Positions 14,770 through 22,236 of a stretch of DNA of 33,017 nt are shown piece after piece; position 1 is the first letter of the stretch; each line of letters begins with the position of its first letter. Under the pieces are notes generated by a model. The model made no database searches and was not told the DNA's origin. It saw only the letters and a list, made by a program, of their open reading frames with translations. The position numbers and the translations under genes were made by a program. Where the stretch lies: the NCBI GenBank assembly GCA_038237515.1, contig JBBRYP010000054.1, positions 1 through 33,017 of the forward strand, read 5' to 3'. This DNA comes from JBBQDZ01 sp038237515 (GTDB taxonomy: Bacteria; Actinomycetota; Thermoleophilia; Gaiellales; Gaiellaceae).

Positions 14770-14830
14770 TAGCTATTTCCCAACCGTGTCGTTCCGCGCT
14801 GCCTGCGGCAATCTCCAGGGGAAATAGCTA
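14770..14830. repeat. inverted repeat B (TAGCTATTTCCC arms)
   Basis: TAGCTATTTCCC (14770-14781) and GGGAAATAGCTA (14819-14830) are perfect 12-bp arms around a 37-base loop that has its own CCGC/GCGG stem. The right arm contains the stop codon of the histidine kinase gene. Just left of it, TAGCCGAAGGCG, TAGCCTGAAGGCA and TAGCTATTTCCCA form a degenerate series with a period of 12-13 bases. The stem has no U-run for either strand. Confidence 0.8.
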
Positions 14831-15502
14831 GCGACTCACACGATGCGCCGGAAGCGTGACCCGGACGATCGTGCCGCCGTCCGGGCCGGGTACGGCGGCA
14901 ACCTCGCCGTCGAGCGTGCGAGCGCGCTCCTGGAGCATCTGGAGCCCCCCTCGCCGGCGCTCGTCGGCGCCATCGTCGGCGACGACCGTCTGGACGTCGC
15001 CCGCCTCGTCGCGGGTCACCTCGACGACGACGCTCCCCGGACTCCGGCGCATGGCCTGGTTGAGCGCCTCCCGGATGATCTGGTAGAGCGCCACCTGCGC
15101 TTGCTCGGCGATCTCCTCCGCCGCGTCGAGCGAGAGCTCGATCCTGACGCCCTGCTGGATCCCGACGTGGTCGGCGAGCGCCTGGACGGCCGGGCCGAAC
15201 CCCTGGTCGCGCAGCACCACCGGCTCCAGGTCGAAGGAGAGGTCGCGCAGGGAACGGATCGCCTGCCGCTGGCGCTCGAGCGCGGTGTCGAGCACCCGCC
15301 TCGCATCTTCGAGGCGCCCGGCCTCGACCGCGTGGCCGACGGCGTCGAGCATCAGCGCGATCCCCGCGAGCGTCTGCACCGGGCCGTCGTGGAGGAAGAG
15401 GGCGAGCCGACGTCGTTCCTCCTGCTCCGCCGTGATCAGCTGGTCGGCGAGGACCGAACGCTCCCGCTCGTCGCGCCGTCGCTCGTAACGCCGCCGTTCC
15501 AT
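14828..15502 (-). CDS. NarL-partner sensor histidine kinase lacking a sensor domain
   Basis: 224 residues. A basic coiled N-terminus (about 1-20) leads to the HisKA_3 dimerisation motif EQEERRRLALFLHDGPVQ with phospho-acceptor H38, then a HATPase domain with EALNQAMRRS (N box), VADDGADERRRGGLQMLQERARTL (G1/G2 region) and VRVTLP. It has no membrane helix or PAS/GAF module and must sense through a partner or cytosolic signal. The N box is looser than usual (EALNQA instead of EALxNA). It follows the response regulator gene after eight bases, so the two form an operon. The stop codon lies in the arm of hairpin B. Confidence 0.88.
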   Translation of the reverse strand: MERRRYERRRDERERSVLADQLITAEQEERRRLALFLHDGPVQTLAGIALMLDAVGHAVEAGRLEDARRVLDTALERQRQAIRSLRDLSFDLEPVVLRDQGFGPAVQALADHVGIQQGVRIELSLDAAEEIAEQAQVALYQIIREALNQAMRRSPGSVVVEVTRDEAGDVQTVVADDGADERRRGGLQMLQERARTLDGEVAAVPGPDGGTIVRVTLPAHRVSR

Positions 15503-15510
15503 CGGAAGCG

Positions 15511-16134
15511 CTAGTCGATGATCGCCTCGCGAAGCGCGATCGCGACGGCGTGGGTGCGGGTGTCCGCCTCGAGCTTCGTGAGGATGTGCCGCACGTGGCT
15601 CTTCACCGTCTCCTGGCTGATGAAGAGCTTCGCCGCCACGTCGGCGTTCGACATTCCGTCTGCCAGCAGTTGCAGGATCTCCCGCTCGCGGCCGGTAAGC
15701 ATCTCGTCGCGGTCCTTCGAGGAGAGGAACGCCGGCATCAGCGCGGGGTCGACGTAGCCGTCGCCGGAGTGCACCTTCTCGATCGCTCGCAGGAGCGTCT
15801 GGTGCGGCGCTTCCTTCAGGATGTAGCCCTTCGCACCCGAGTCGAGCCCGCGGCCGAGGAGCGAGCGCTCGCTGTAGGCGGTGAAGATGAGAACGGCGGC
15901 GGAAGGCACCTTCTCCGTCAGCTGCTTGGTCGCCTCGAGCCCGTCCATGCCTGGCATCCGGACGTCCATGATCACGACGTCCGGGCGCCGCCGCTCGGCG
16001 AGCGCTACGGCGCCCGCTCCGTCGGAGGCCTCGCCGATCACCCGGATGTGCGGGGCGCGGGAGAGAGAAAGGCGCAGCCCCTCGCGGACGACCTCGTGAT
16101 CGTCGACGATGAGCACCGTGATCTCGGCTGCCAT
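15511..16134 (-). CDS. NarL/FixJ-family response regulator
   Basis: 207 residues. The receiver domain has D11, D12, phospho-acceptor D57 (VVIMDVRMPGMDG), T85 and K106 (GAKGYILKEA). The LuxR-type HTH occupies about 145-200 (LTGREREILQLLADGMSNADVAAKLFISQETVKSHVRHILTKL). It is the first gene of the operon with the adjacent kinase. TAGAAT is 9 bases before the ATG, leaving at most two or three untranslated bases. Targets unknown. Confidence 0.94.
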   Translation of the reverse strand: MAAEITVLIVDDHEVVREGLRLSLSRAPHIRVIGEASDGAGAVALAERRRPDVVIMDVRMPGMDGLEATKQLTEKVPSAAVLIFTAYSERSLLGRGLDSGAKGYILKEAPHQTLLRAIEKVHSGDGYVDPALMPAFLSSKDRDEMLTGREREILQLLADGMSNADVAAKLFISQETVKSHVRHILTKLEADTRTHAVAIALREAIID

Positions 16135-16143
16135 GGGGGGCGG

Positions 16144-16149
16144 ATTCTA
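16144..16149 (-). promoter_or_regulatory. -10 box TAGAAT of the two-component operon
   Basis: TAGAAT on the minus strand, 9 bases before ATG 16134. Confidence 0.55.
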
Positions 16150-16170
16150 TTCTCGGGCTCGGTCGCTCCG

Positions 16171-17067
16171 TCAGACGCCGAGGTGAAGCTGCTCGGGCTC
16201 GCGGGGCGGTCGGAGCGGGGTGGGGCGCCGGTCGCGGACGCCTGCTTCCCTCGCGAGCCTTGCGACCTCCGCCCGGACCGGCTTCACCTGGGCGCTGCCG
16301 AGGTAGGCGCGGCGTCCGTACAGCCGCTCGTAGCGCTCGAGCTCCTCGGGCCAGTCCCGCGCGAGGTGGTCGAGGAAGTGCTCTCGCGTACCGGGCTTGA
16401 GGTACAGCAGGCTGGTCCAGATGCCGCACGCTCCGGCTTCGCGGGCGGCGCGGACGACCTCCCCGAGCTGCTCGGGACGATCCGACAGGCCCGGCAGGAT
16501 CGGAGCCATGCCGACGCAGGCCCGGATCCCGGCGTCCACGAGGACGCGGAGCGCGCGCAGGCGCTGGCGCGGGTGGGCGGTAGACGGCTCGGTCTTCCTC
16601 CAGACCTCCTCGTCGAGCGTCGGGATCGAGAAGGTGACCGAGACGTCTGCCCGGCGCGCCGCCTCCGCCAGGACGTCGGCGTCGCGGACGATCAGGGGCC
16701 CTCGCGTGATGATGCTGAACGGGTTCGACGCCCGCGCGAGCTCCTCCAGGCAGGCGCGGGTGAGGCGAAAGCGTCCCTCGGCCGGCTGGTAGGGATCGGT
16801 GGCGGCGCCGATCGCAACCGGCTCGCGCTCCCACGACCGCCGCCCGAGCTCGTTCCGGAGCACCTCGGCGACGTTCACCTTCACCCTGATCGAGCGGCCG
16901 TAGCGCTCATCGGAAGGCCGCTCCGCCCGCTGCTCGAACGCCCGGACGTAGCAGAACGTGCACCGGTGGGCGCACCCCATGTACGGGTTCAGCGACCACC
17001 TGAAACCCATGCCCTCGACGCGGTTGAGCGCGGTCCTGCAGGGCTCCTCGCGGTACTCGACCCGCAT
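16171..17067 (-). CDS. radical SAM protein of the SplB/Rv2578c group
   Basis: 298 residues. The 4Fe-4S/SAM motif C32-x3-C36-x2-C39 (NPYMGCAHRCTFCYVRAF) is followed by GAATDPYQPAEGRFRLTR, FSIITRGPLIVRD and VTFSIPTLDEEVWRKTEP, all typical of the spore photoproduct lyase-like group. Members are thought to act in nucleic acid repair; the M. tuberculosis homologue Rv2578c is, as I recall, among the DNA-damage-induced genes. The ATG at 17067 has TATGAT 6 bases upstream, and a LexA-type palindrome abuts that box. A longer frame upstream overlaps the CNNM gene and is a shadow. Confidence 0.9.
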   Translation of the reverse strand: MRVEYREEPCRTALNRVEGMGFRWSLNPYMGCAHRCTFCYVRAFEQRAERPSDERYGRSIRVKVNVAEVLRNELGRRSWEREPVAIGAATDPYQPAEGRFRLTRACLEELARASNPFSIITRGPLIVRDADVLAEAARRADVSVTFSIPTLDEEVWRKTEPSTAHPRQRLRALRVLVDAGIRACVGMAPILPGLSDRPEQLGEVVRAAREAGACGIWTSLLYLKPGTREHFLDHLARDWPEELERYERLYGRRAYLGSAQVKPVRAEVARLAREAGVRDRRPTPLRPPREPEQLHLGV

Positions 17068-17073
17068 CGCAGG

Positions 17074-17079
17074 ATCATA
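17074..17079 (-). promoter_or_regulatory. -10 box TATGAT, leaderless start of radical SAM gene
   Basis: TATGAT matches TATAAT at five of six positions and lies 6 bases before ATG 17067. Confidence 0.65.
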
Positions 17080-17091
17080 GAACATATGTTC
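17080..17091. promoter_or_regulatory. LexA (SOS) operator GAACATATGTTC
   Basis: A perfect 12-bp palindrome. Read on the minus strand with flanks it is CGAACATATGTTCT, matching the Gram-positive LexA consensus CGAACRNRYGTTYC at all but the last base. It touches the upstream edge of the TATGAT box, so a bound repressor would block polymerase. Confidence 0.75.
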
Positions 17092-17123
17092 GCTTCCGGG
17101 GTTTCGCCACCCGAACGGTTGCC

Positions 17124-17129
17124 TATACT
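17124..17129 (+). promoter_or_regulatory. -10 box TATACT, promoter of the CNNM gene
   Basis: TATACT matches the consensus at five of six positions and predicts a leader of about 60 bases before ATG 17197. It is preceded by CCGAACGGTTGC. Confidence 0.55.
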
Positions 17130-17196
17130 GATCCGCAGAAGCCTTGTTGGACGACGACGAACGACCTCCTGACCGTTCGGCCGACGGGGCAGCTCG

Positions 17197-18504
17197 ATGA
17201 ACCTCTTCCTCGAACTCGTCGCCGTCGGCGTGCTGATCCTGCTGAACGGCTTCTTCGTCGCCGCGGAGTACGGGCTCGTGACAGCCCGGCGGACGCGGAT
17301 CGCCGAGCTCGAGCACCAGGGCAACCGGCGCGCTCGCGCCGTCCAGACGCTGCTCTCGAACCCTCCGCGGTTCATCGCCGCCATGCAGCTGGGCGTGACG
17401 GCGACGAGCCTCGCCATCGGCGCCCTGGGGGAACCGGTGCTCGCGCGCGTGTTCGACCCGATCCTCGCCTCCGCGATCTCCTTCGTGCTCGCCTTCCTGA
17501 TCATCACCTTCCTGCACGTCGTGATCGGGGAGCTCGTCCCGAAGGGAGCTGCGCTCGGGCATGCGGAGCGGGTCGCGCTGCTCGCGTCGGCTCCCGTCCG
17601 CGGCTTCTTCTTCGTGCTCGGCCCGCTGATCTGGATCCTCCTCCGGTCGACCGACTTCGTCCTGCGCCTCCTCCATCTCGAGCCACCCGGCGCGGAGGGC
17701 TCGGTGCACTCTGAGGCGGAGCTGAAGCTCCTCCTGTCGCAGTCGACCGAGCACGGCGAGATCGAGTACGACGAGCGGGAGATGCTCTACAAGGTCTTCG
17801 ACTTCGCCGACAAGGAGGTCTCGGACGTGATGGTCCCGCGGCCGGAGGTCGTGGCGCTCTCGGTCGACCTCCCGCCCGAGGAGTGCCTCGCGGCCGTGAT
17901 CGACTCGCCGTACACGCGCTACCCGGTCTACCGCGGCACGCCCGACGACATCGTGGGCATCCTCCACGTCCGCGACCTTTTCTCGGCGATGAACGAGAAG
18001 GGGCTCGAGCAGGTGCGGGTCGAGGAGCTCGTCCGGCCCACGCACATGGTTCCCGAGACGAAGGACCTCGCCGCGCTCCTCGCCGAGTTCCGGCGGACGA
18101 GCCAGCACATGGCGATCGTCATCGACGAGTACGGCGCCATGGAGGGCATCGTCACCCTCGAGGACCTGCTCGAGGAGATCGTCGGCGACATCGAGGACGA
18201 GTTCGACCTGCCGGACGAGTCGATCGAGCGCGTCGACGAGAACACGATCCGCATCGACGGGACCTTCCCGATCGACGACTTCAACGAGGAGTTCAAGACC
18301 GACCTGCCGATCGAGGACTACCACACGATCGCCGGGTTCGTGTTCGGCCTCCTCGGCCGGGCACCCGAGGCGGGCGACGAGATCTCCCACGACGGCCTCG
18401 TCTTCCAGGTCGTCGAGACGGAGGGCTCGCGCATCGACCGGCTGGCCGTCACGTTCGTGCCGCATGTTGCTTCCCAGAAGGAGGGGCCGGAGGGGGCGCG
18501 GTAG
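17197..18504 (+). CDS. CNNM/CorC-family transporter (DUF21, two CBS, CorC_HlyC)
   Basis: 435 residues. The DUF21 membrane domain (about 1-150) has four hydrophobic segments and the conserved NGFFVAAEYGLV and LHVVIGELVPKGAAL motifs. A CBS pair (about 205-330) includes VSDVMVPRPEVVAL and HMAIVIDEYGAMEGIVTLEDLLEEIVGDI, and the CorC_HlyC domain (about 345-425) ends the protein. The family exports or senses Mg2+/Co2+. Length and all domains are complete. The start has only a weak ribosome site but a clear TATACT promoter. Confidence 0.93.
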   Translation: MNLFLELVAVGVLILLNGFFVAAEYGLVTARRTRIAELEHQGNRRARAVQTLLSNPPRFIAAMQLGVTATSLAIGALGEPVLARVFDPILASAISFVLAFLIITFLHVVIGELVPKGAALGHAERVALLASAPVRGFFFVLGPLIWILLRSTDFVLRLLHLEPPGAEGSVHSEAELKLLLSQSTEHGEIEYDEREMLYKVFDFADKEVSDVMVPRPEVVALSVDLPPEECLAAVIDSPYTRYPVYRGTPDDIVGILHVRDLFSAMNEKGLEQVRVEELVRPTHMVPETKDLAALLAEFRRTSQHMAIVIDEYGAMEGIVTLEDLLEEIVGDIEDEFDLPDESIERVDENTIRIDGTFPIDDFNEEFKTDLPIEDYHTIAGFVFGLLGRAPEAGDEISHDGLVFQVVETEGSRIDRLAVTFVPHVASQKEGPEGAR

Positions 18505-18507
18505 GCG

Positions 18508-18766
18508 ATGCGGCGCGGCGCGCTCGCCGTGGCGGTTGCCGTCTCGCTCTGCGGGGCTGTCGCGACGGGAAGCTGCTCTTCCGCATCCGGGATCCGGAGA
18601 TCCGGTCGAACGACGCGGATCCCCGGGCGGCGGGCGCTTCGCCTACATCTCCGAGTACAGCCCTCATCGCCGGACGCGGGTTCTCCTGATCGACCTCCGC
18701 GCGCGCCGCGTCGTCGCTCGGACGTGGCTCGCGCGAGACACGCTCCTGATCACACCCGACGGCTGA
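18508..18766 (+). pseudogene. decayed lipoprotein-like gene with two single-base deletions
   Basis: The ATG at 18508 opens a signal-like peptide (RRGALAVAVAVSLCGAVATG). Protein-like sequence then continues in a second frame (GKLLFRIRDPEIRSNDADPR) and a third (GGGRFAYISEYSPHRRTRVLL, then ARRVVARTWLARDTLLITPDG) to a stop at 18766. Adding one G near 18570 (ACGGGAAG) and one C near 18623 (GATCCCCGG) would restore a single frame of about 86 residues. The remnant resembles a beta-propeller blade. It follows the CNNM stop by three bases. Confidence 0.5.
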
Positions 18767-18781
18767 GCTGGAAGCCGGCCC

Positions 18782-19033
18782 TCAGGCGCAGCCACCGGTG
18801 CCACAGGTGGCGACGAACAGGAAGAAGACGACGACGAGCGGCCAGAGGGCCAGGATGCAGGCGAGCGTTCCTCGCGCCGCTGCGCGACGCCACGTCAGGC
18901 CGCGCGTGGCGGCGTAGTACGCGCCGGCCAGACCTGCGGCGACGGGGCCGAGGCCGATCCCGGCCGCCCAGCTGAGGTGCGTGGCGTAGACCGCCGCGAT
19001 CATCACGAATCCGCCGATGAGGGGAAGCAGCAC
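18782..19033 (-). CDS. small integral membrane protein
   Basis: 83 residues from GTG 19033, with hydrophobic segments at about 1-18 (LLPLIGGFVMIAAVYATHLSW), 22-43 and 55-77 (GTLACILALWPLVVVFFLFVATC) and a short GTGGCA tail containing two cysteines. The frame stays open upstream, so an N-terminal extension of about 20 residues is possible. TTGACA on the minus strand at 19081-19086 is a perfect -35 sequence, but the -10 region is poor. Family not recognised. Confidence 0.6.
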   Translation of the reverse strand: MLLPLIGGFVMIAAVYATHLSWAAGIGLGPVAAGLAGAYYAATRGLTWRRAAARGTLACILALWPLVVVFFLFVATCGTGGCA

Positions 19034-19228
19034 GAGGAGGACGAGGTTCAGGGAGCGAGGGACGGGCTGTGAGCTGTGTGTGTCAAGGTCGGTTATGTCC
19101 CGACCGTACGTGCGAACCGGCGAGGGCGAAAGCGGCGGATCCGTCGAAGGGTCGCAGGCGTCGGTGAGCGGCGCGAATCGTTCGGCTTTCGTGCCGATCT
19201 CGGTGCAGATTCGTGCGCAGTGGTGGCC

Positions 19229-19234
19229 TACCGT
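19229..19234 (+). promoter_or_regulatory. -10 box TACCGT, leaderless start at 19241
   Basis: TACCGT, 6 bases, ATG 19241. The 207 bases from 19034 to 19240 otherwise hold only the inverted repeat GGTCGG/CCGACC near 19087-19105. Confidence 0.5.
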
Positions 19235-19240
19235 GGGACG

Positions 19241-19513
19241 ATGGCCCGGCGGTCAACGCGTCCATCCGCCCCCGCCGCTAAGGTGCCCTACGCGGTGAAC
19301 GAGCGCCATTTTCTCGAGATCGACGCCGTCATGCTCTTCGTCGAAGAGGCGCGGCGACGAACTGAGCGGGCCGTCGACGCGCTCCGCCGAGACGATGCCG
19401 AACCTCACCTCGTGCAGGCGCTCGAGGCGGCTCAGGAGGAGCTGTCGGATCTCGCGCGCCGGCTCCGTCAAGGCACATTCTTCGCGGTTCCCGATCCCCA
19501 GCTGACGCTCTAA
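19241..19513 (+). CDS. small helical protein upstream of the restriction-modification gene
   Basis: 90 residues. After a basic N-terminus (MARRSTRPSAPAAK) come two amphipathic helices (HFLEIDAVMLFVEEARRRTERAVDAL and AEPHLVQALEAAQEELSDLARRLRQG) and the tail FFAVPDPQLTL. A helical hairpin or coiled-coil is likely. No domain recognised. Its TAA stop is part of the -10 box of the next gene. It could be a regulator of, or unrelated to, the neighbouring enzyme. Confidence 0.6.
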   Translation: MARRSTRPSAPAAKVPYAVNERHFLEIDAVMLFVEEARRRTERAVDALRRDDAEPHLVQALEAAQEELSDLARRLRQGTFFAVPDPQLTL

Positions 19514-19516
19514 CCT
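19511..19516 (+). promoter_or_regulatory. -10 box TAACCT embedded in the upstream stop codon
   Basis: TAACCT, 7 bases, ATG 19524. The TAA is the stop codon of the 90-residue protein. Confidence 0.5.
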
Positions 19517-19523
19517 CGGCGCC

Positions 19524-22226
19524 ATGCAGATCTCCCACGCGGAGATTCGCGGGCGTCTCGAGCGCTTCGTCGTCCGCTGGGAGGGCTACTCAGGCTCGGA
19601 GAAGGCGGAGGCGATCCCGTTTCTCGGCGAGCTGCTCGAGTGCTACGGCACCGATCGGCATGCCACAGGCATCCGGTTCGAGTTCCGGACGCCGTCGGGC
19701 GGGTTCATCGACATGCTCTGGCCCTCGGTCTGCCTCGCGGAGATGAAGGCCCCGGCGGAGGCGAGACGGCTGGCAACGCATCGCGAGCAGGCCTTCAGAT
19801 ACTGGTTGGAGGTCGGCACGGACGAGCACCCGCCCCCGCCGTTCGTCCTTCTCTGCGCGTTCCGCCGTTTCCAGGTCTGGCAACCAGGCTACGCGGGAGC
19901 GCGTGCGGACTTCTCGCTCGAGGAGCTTCCAGAGAAGCTCGAGGCGCTCGGGTTCCTCGGCGGGCTCGACACCTTCTTCCCGGACGATCAGGCGGAGCTG
20001 ACACGCGAGGCCGTCGCGCTCGTCACCGACCTCTACAAGCGCCTCGGAGATCGCCTGGCTGCGGGTGCCGACGTCCTGCGCGACTTCATCCTCCAGTGCG
20101 TCTGGTGCATGTTCGCCGAGGACCTGGCGATGATCCCGGGCCACGTCTTCACACGAACCGTCGAGCTGCTGATCCGCGATCCGTCTCGCTCGAGCCGCGA
20201 CGACCTCGGGACGCTCTTTCGTTATCTCGGCGACCCCACTGACCGTCCGACGCAGGGCCTGTTCGCCGGCACGCCGTACGCGGACGGGCAGCTCTTCGAG
20301 AAGCCCGCGGTCGTGCACCTCGAGCCGGAGGAGCTGACCCTGCTTCGGGAGGCATGCGCGTACCCCTGGCAGGACGTGCAGCCGTCGATCTTCGGCTCGC
20401 TGCTGCAGGGCGCGCTCGGGCGGGAGCGGCAGTGGGCGCTCGGCGCCCACTACACCGCCGTCGAGGACATCCTCGAGGTTGTCCGGCCGACGATCGTCGA
20501 GCCCTGGAGCGAGCGGATCGAGGCGTGCACCACGATCGACGACGTCGATCGGGCGACGGCCGATCTGGCGGAGTACGTCGTCCTCGATCCCGCCTGCGGC
20601 TCGGGCAACTTTCTCTACGTCGCGTACCGGGAGCTGCGGCGCCTAGAACAGCGGCTCGTCGAGCGCGAGCGAGACATTCGCGTCGCCGGCGGTCTGCCGC
20701 CGGTAAAGCGCGAACAGATCTTCAAGCTGACGAACCTGCGCGGCATCGAGATCGAGCCGTTCGCCGTGAAGCTCGCGCGGGTGACGCTGTGGATGGGACA
20801 CAAGCTCGCCGTCGACGAGCTGAGGCTCGAGGAGGCGGTGCTCCCGCTCGAGAATCTGTCCGGCATCCAGCCCGGCGACGCGCTTCGGCTGCCCTGGCCA
20901 AAGGCGGACGCGATCATCGGTAATCCTCCCTACCACGGCTCGCAGCGCATCCGACGAGAGCTCGGAGACAAGTACGCAGACTGGCTGATCGAGGAGTTCG
21001 GCATCGGTCTCAAGGACTACGCGGTCTACTGGTTTCGGAAGGCCCATGAGCGCCTAGGCCCGGGGGGACGTGCGGGTCTGGTCGCCACGAACTCGATCTC
21101 CCAGAACCGGAACCGCGGGCCGAGCCTTGAATGGATCGTCGAGAACGGCGGCGTGATTACGGACGCCGTGTCATCGAAAGATTGGTCAGGGCATGCCGCC
21201 GTAGATGTCAGCATCATCAACTGGGTCAAACAGTCGTCGCAGGAGGCTCGGCCGTTTCTCTTGGACGGGCGGGAAGTCGCTGGTATTTCTCCGTCTCTTC
21301 GACCTTTCGACGTTGATGTATCGGCCGCGAGTCGGCTTGTTCAGAACACAAGGAGGTCATTCCAGGGTCCGATTCCGGCAGGGGACGGGTTTGTTCTCAA
21401 CCCTGAGCAAGCGGCGACTCTGCTGCTGAGAGACGATTCTGATTACTCGCGCGTCGTGCGTCCCTACCTGATCGGTGACGATATCGCGAATGAACCCACG
21501 CAGGCCCCGACGCGCTGGGTCATCGACTTCGCTCTGATGCCACTTGAGGAAGCCGCACGATGGCCCGCCGCCCTTGAGATCGTCCGCACGCGCGTGAAGC
21601 CAGCGCGCGAGCAAAATCGCCGAAAGCTCTATCGGGAGCGGTGGTGGCAGTTCGCAGAGCCGCGGCCGGGAATGCGTGCTGCTCTCGATTCTCGGCCGCG
21701 TTACGTTGCATCGGTGGCTCAAGGCAAGCGCATCTTCTTCACCTGGCAGGCCGTGAACACGTGTCCGAGCAACCTAACGAACGTCTTCGCCTTCGACGAT
21801 GACTTTTCGATGGGCGTGTTGTCATCGACGATTCATCACGAATGGGCTCGGGCGCAATCGTCAACCCTGGAAGACCGTTTTCGCTATACGCCCACGTCAG
21901 CGTTCGAGACATTTCCGTGGCCGTTGCCGAAGACAGGCCTGAGCGAAGCGGTTTCGGACGGGACTCGTGCAGTGATCGCGCGGCGCCAGCAGATCTGCGT
22001 CGAGTGCCAGATTGGCTTAACAAAGCTCTATAACGAGGTCGACGAGGGCGCGTACCGCGACCTCCGCGAGCTCCACATCGCGCTCGACGAGGCGGTCGCC
22101 GCGGCCTACGGCTGGCCGGTAGTCGCGGCGCACGACTCCGCGGACTCGAACCGGCGCCTCCTCGAGCTGAACCGTCAGATCGTCGCGGGTGAGGTCGAAT
22201 ACCGGCCGTTCGACTCGTCGTCGTAG
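19524..22226 (+). CDS. MmeI-like type IIL restriction-modification enzyme
   Basis: 900 residues, about the length of MmeI. The N-terminal nuclease has D63-x9-E73-M-K75 (FIDMLWPSVCLAEMK), the same spacing as the MmeI PD-(D/E)xK site. A helical connector (about 150-300) leads to the gamma-class N6-adenine methyltransferase with GAHYT (307-311), DPACGSGNF (355-363) and NPPY (467-470). The target-recognition domain follows (about 590-830), then a helical end. One chain should both cut and methylate. All key residues are intact. G+C drops from about 68-80 % in sampled rows near 20.4 kb to 53-63 % at 21.3-21.9 kb, then rises to about 78 % near 22.1 kb, suggesting recombination of the specificity part. 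Confidence 0.9.
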   Translation: MQISHAEIRGRLERFVVRWEGYSGSEKAEAIPFLGELLECYGTDRHATGIRFEFRTPSGGFIDMLWPSVCLAEMKAPAEARRLATHREQAFRYWLEVGTDEHPPPPFVLLCAFRRFQVWQPGYAGARADFSLEELPEKLEALGFLGGLDTFFPDDQAELTREAVALVTDLYKRLGDRLAAGADVLRDFILQCVWCMFAEDLAMIPGHVFTRTVELLIRDPSRSSRDDLGTLFRYLGDPTDRPTQGLFAGTPYADGQLFEKPAVVHLEPEELTLLREACAYPWQDVQPSIFGSLLQGALGRERQWALGAHYTAVEDILEVVRPTIVEPWSERIEACTTIDDVDRATADLAEYVVLDPACGSGNFLYVAYRELRRLEQRLVERERDIRVAGGLPPVKREQIFKLTNLRGIEIEPFAVKLARVTLWMGHKLAVDELRLEEAVLPLENLSGIQPGDALRLPWPKADAIIGNPPYHGSQRIRRELGDKYADWLIEEFGIGLKDYAVYWFRKAHERLGPGGRAGLVATNSISQNRNRGPSLEWIVENGGVITDAVSSKDWSGHAAVDVSIINWVKQSSQEARPFLLDGREVAGISPSLRPFDVDVSAASRLVQNTRRSFQGPIPAGDGFVLNPEQAATLLLRDDSDYSRVVRPYLIGDDIANEPTQAPTRWVIDFALMPLEEAARWPAALEIVRTRVKPAREQNRRKLYRERWWQFAEPRPGMRAALDSRPRYVASVAQGKRIFFTWQAVNTCPSNLTNVFAFDDDFSMGVLSSTIHHEWARAQSSTLEDRFRYTPTSAFETFPWPLPKTGLSEAVSDGTRAVIARRQQICVECQIGLTKLYNEVDEGAYRDLRELHIALDEAVAAAYGWPVVAAHDSADSNRRLLELNRQIVAGEVEYRPFDSSS

Positions 22227-22229
22227 ACT
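22224..22229 (+). promoter_or_regulatory. -10 box TAGACT embedded in the upstream stop codon
   Basis: TAGACT, 7 bases, GTG 22237. TAG is the stop codon of the restriction-modification gene. The same hexamer serves at 8364 and 25276. Confidence 0.55.
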
Positions 22230-22236
22230 CGCCACC

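Noticed and set aside
17080..17129. LexA control of the CNNM gene as well
   Set aside because: The palindrome is 32 bases upstream of the CNNM -10 box but abuts the radical SAM box; control of the latter is far better supported.
17068..18465. Minus-strand extension upstream of the radical SAM start
   Set aside because: It lies entirely opposite the complete CNNM/CorC gene; the radical SAM start at 17067 has its own promoter and operator.
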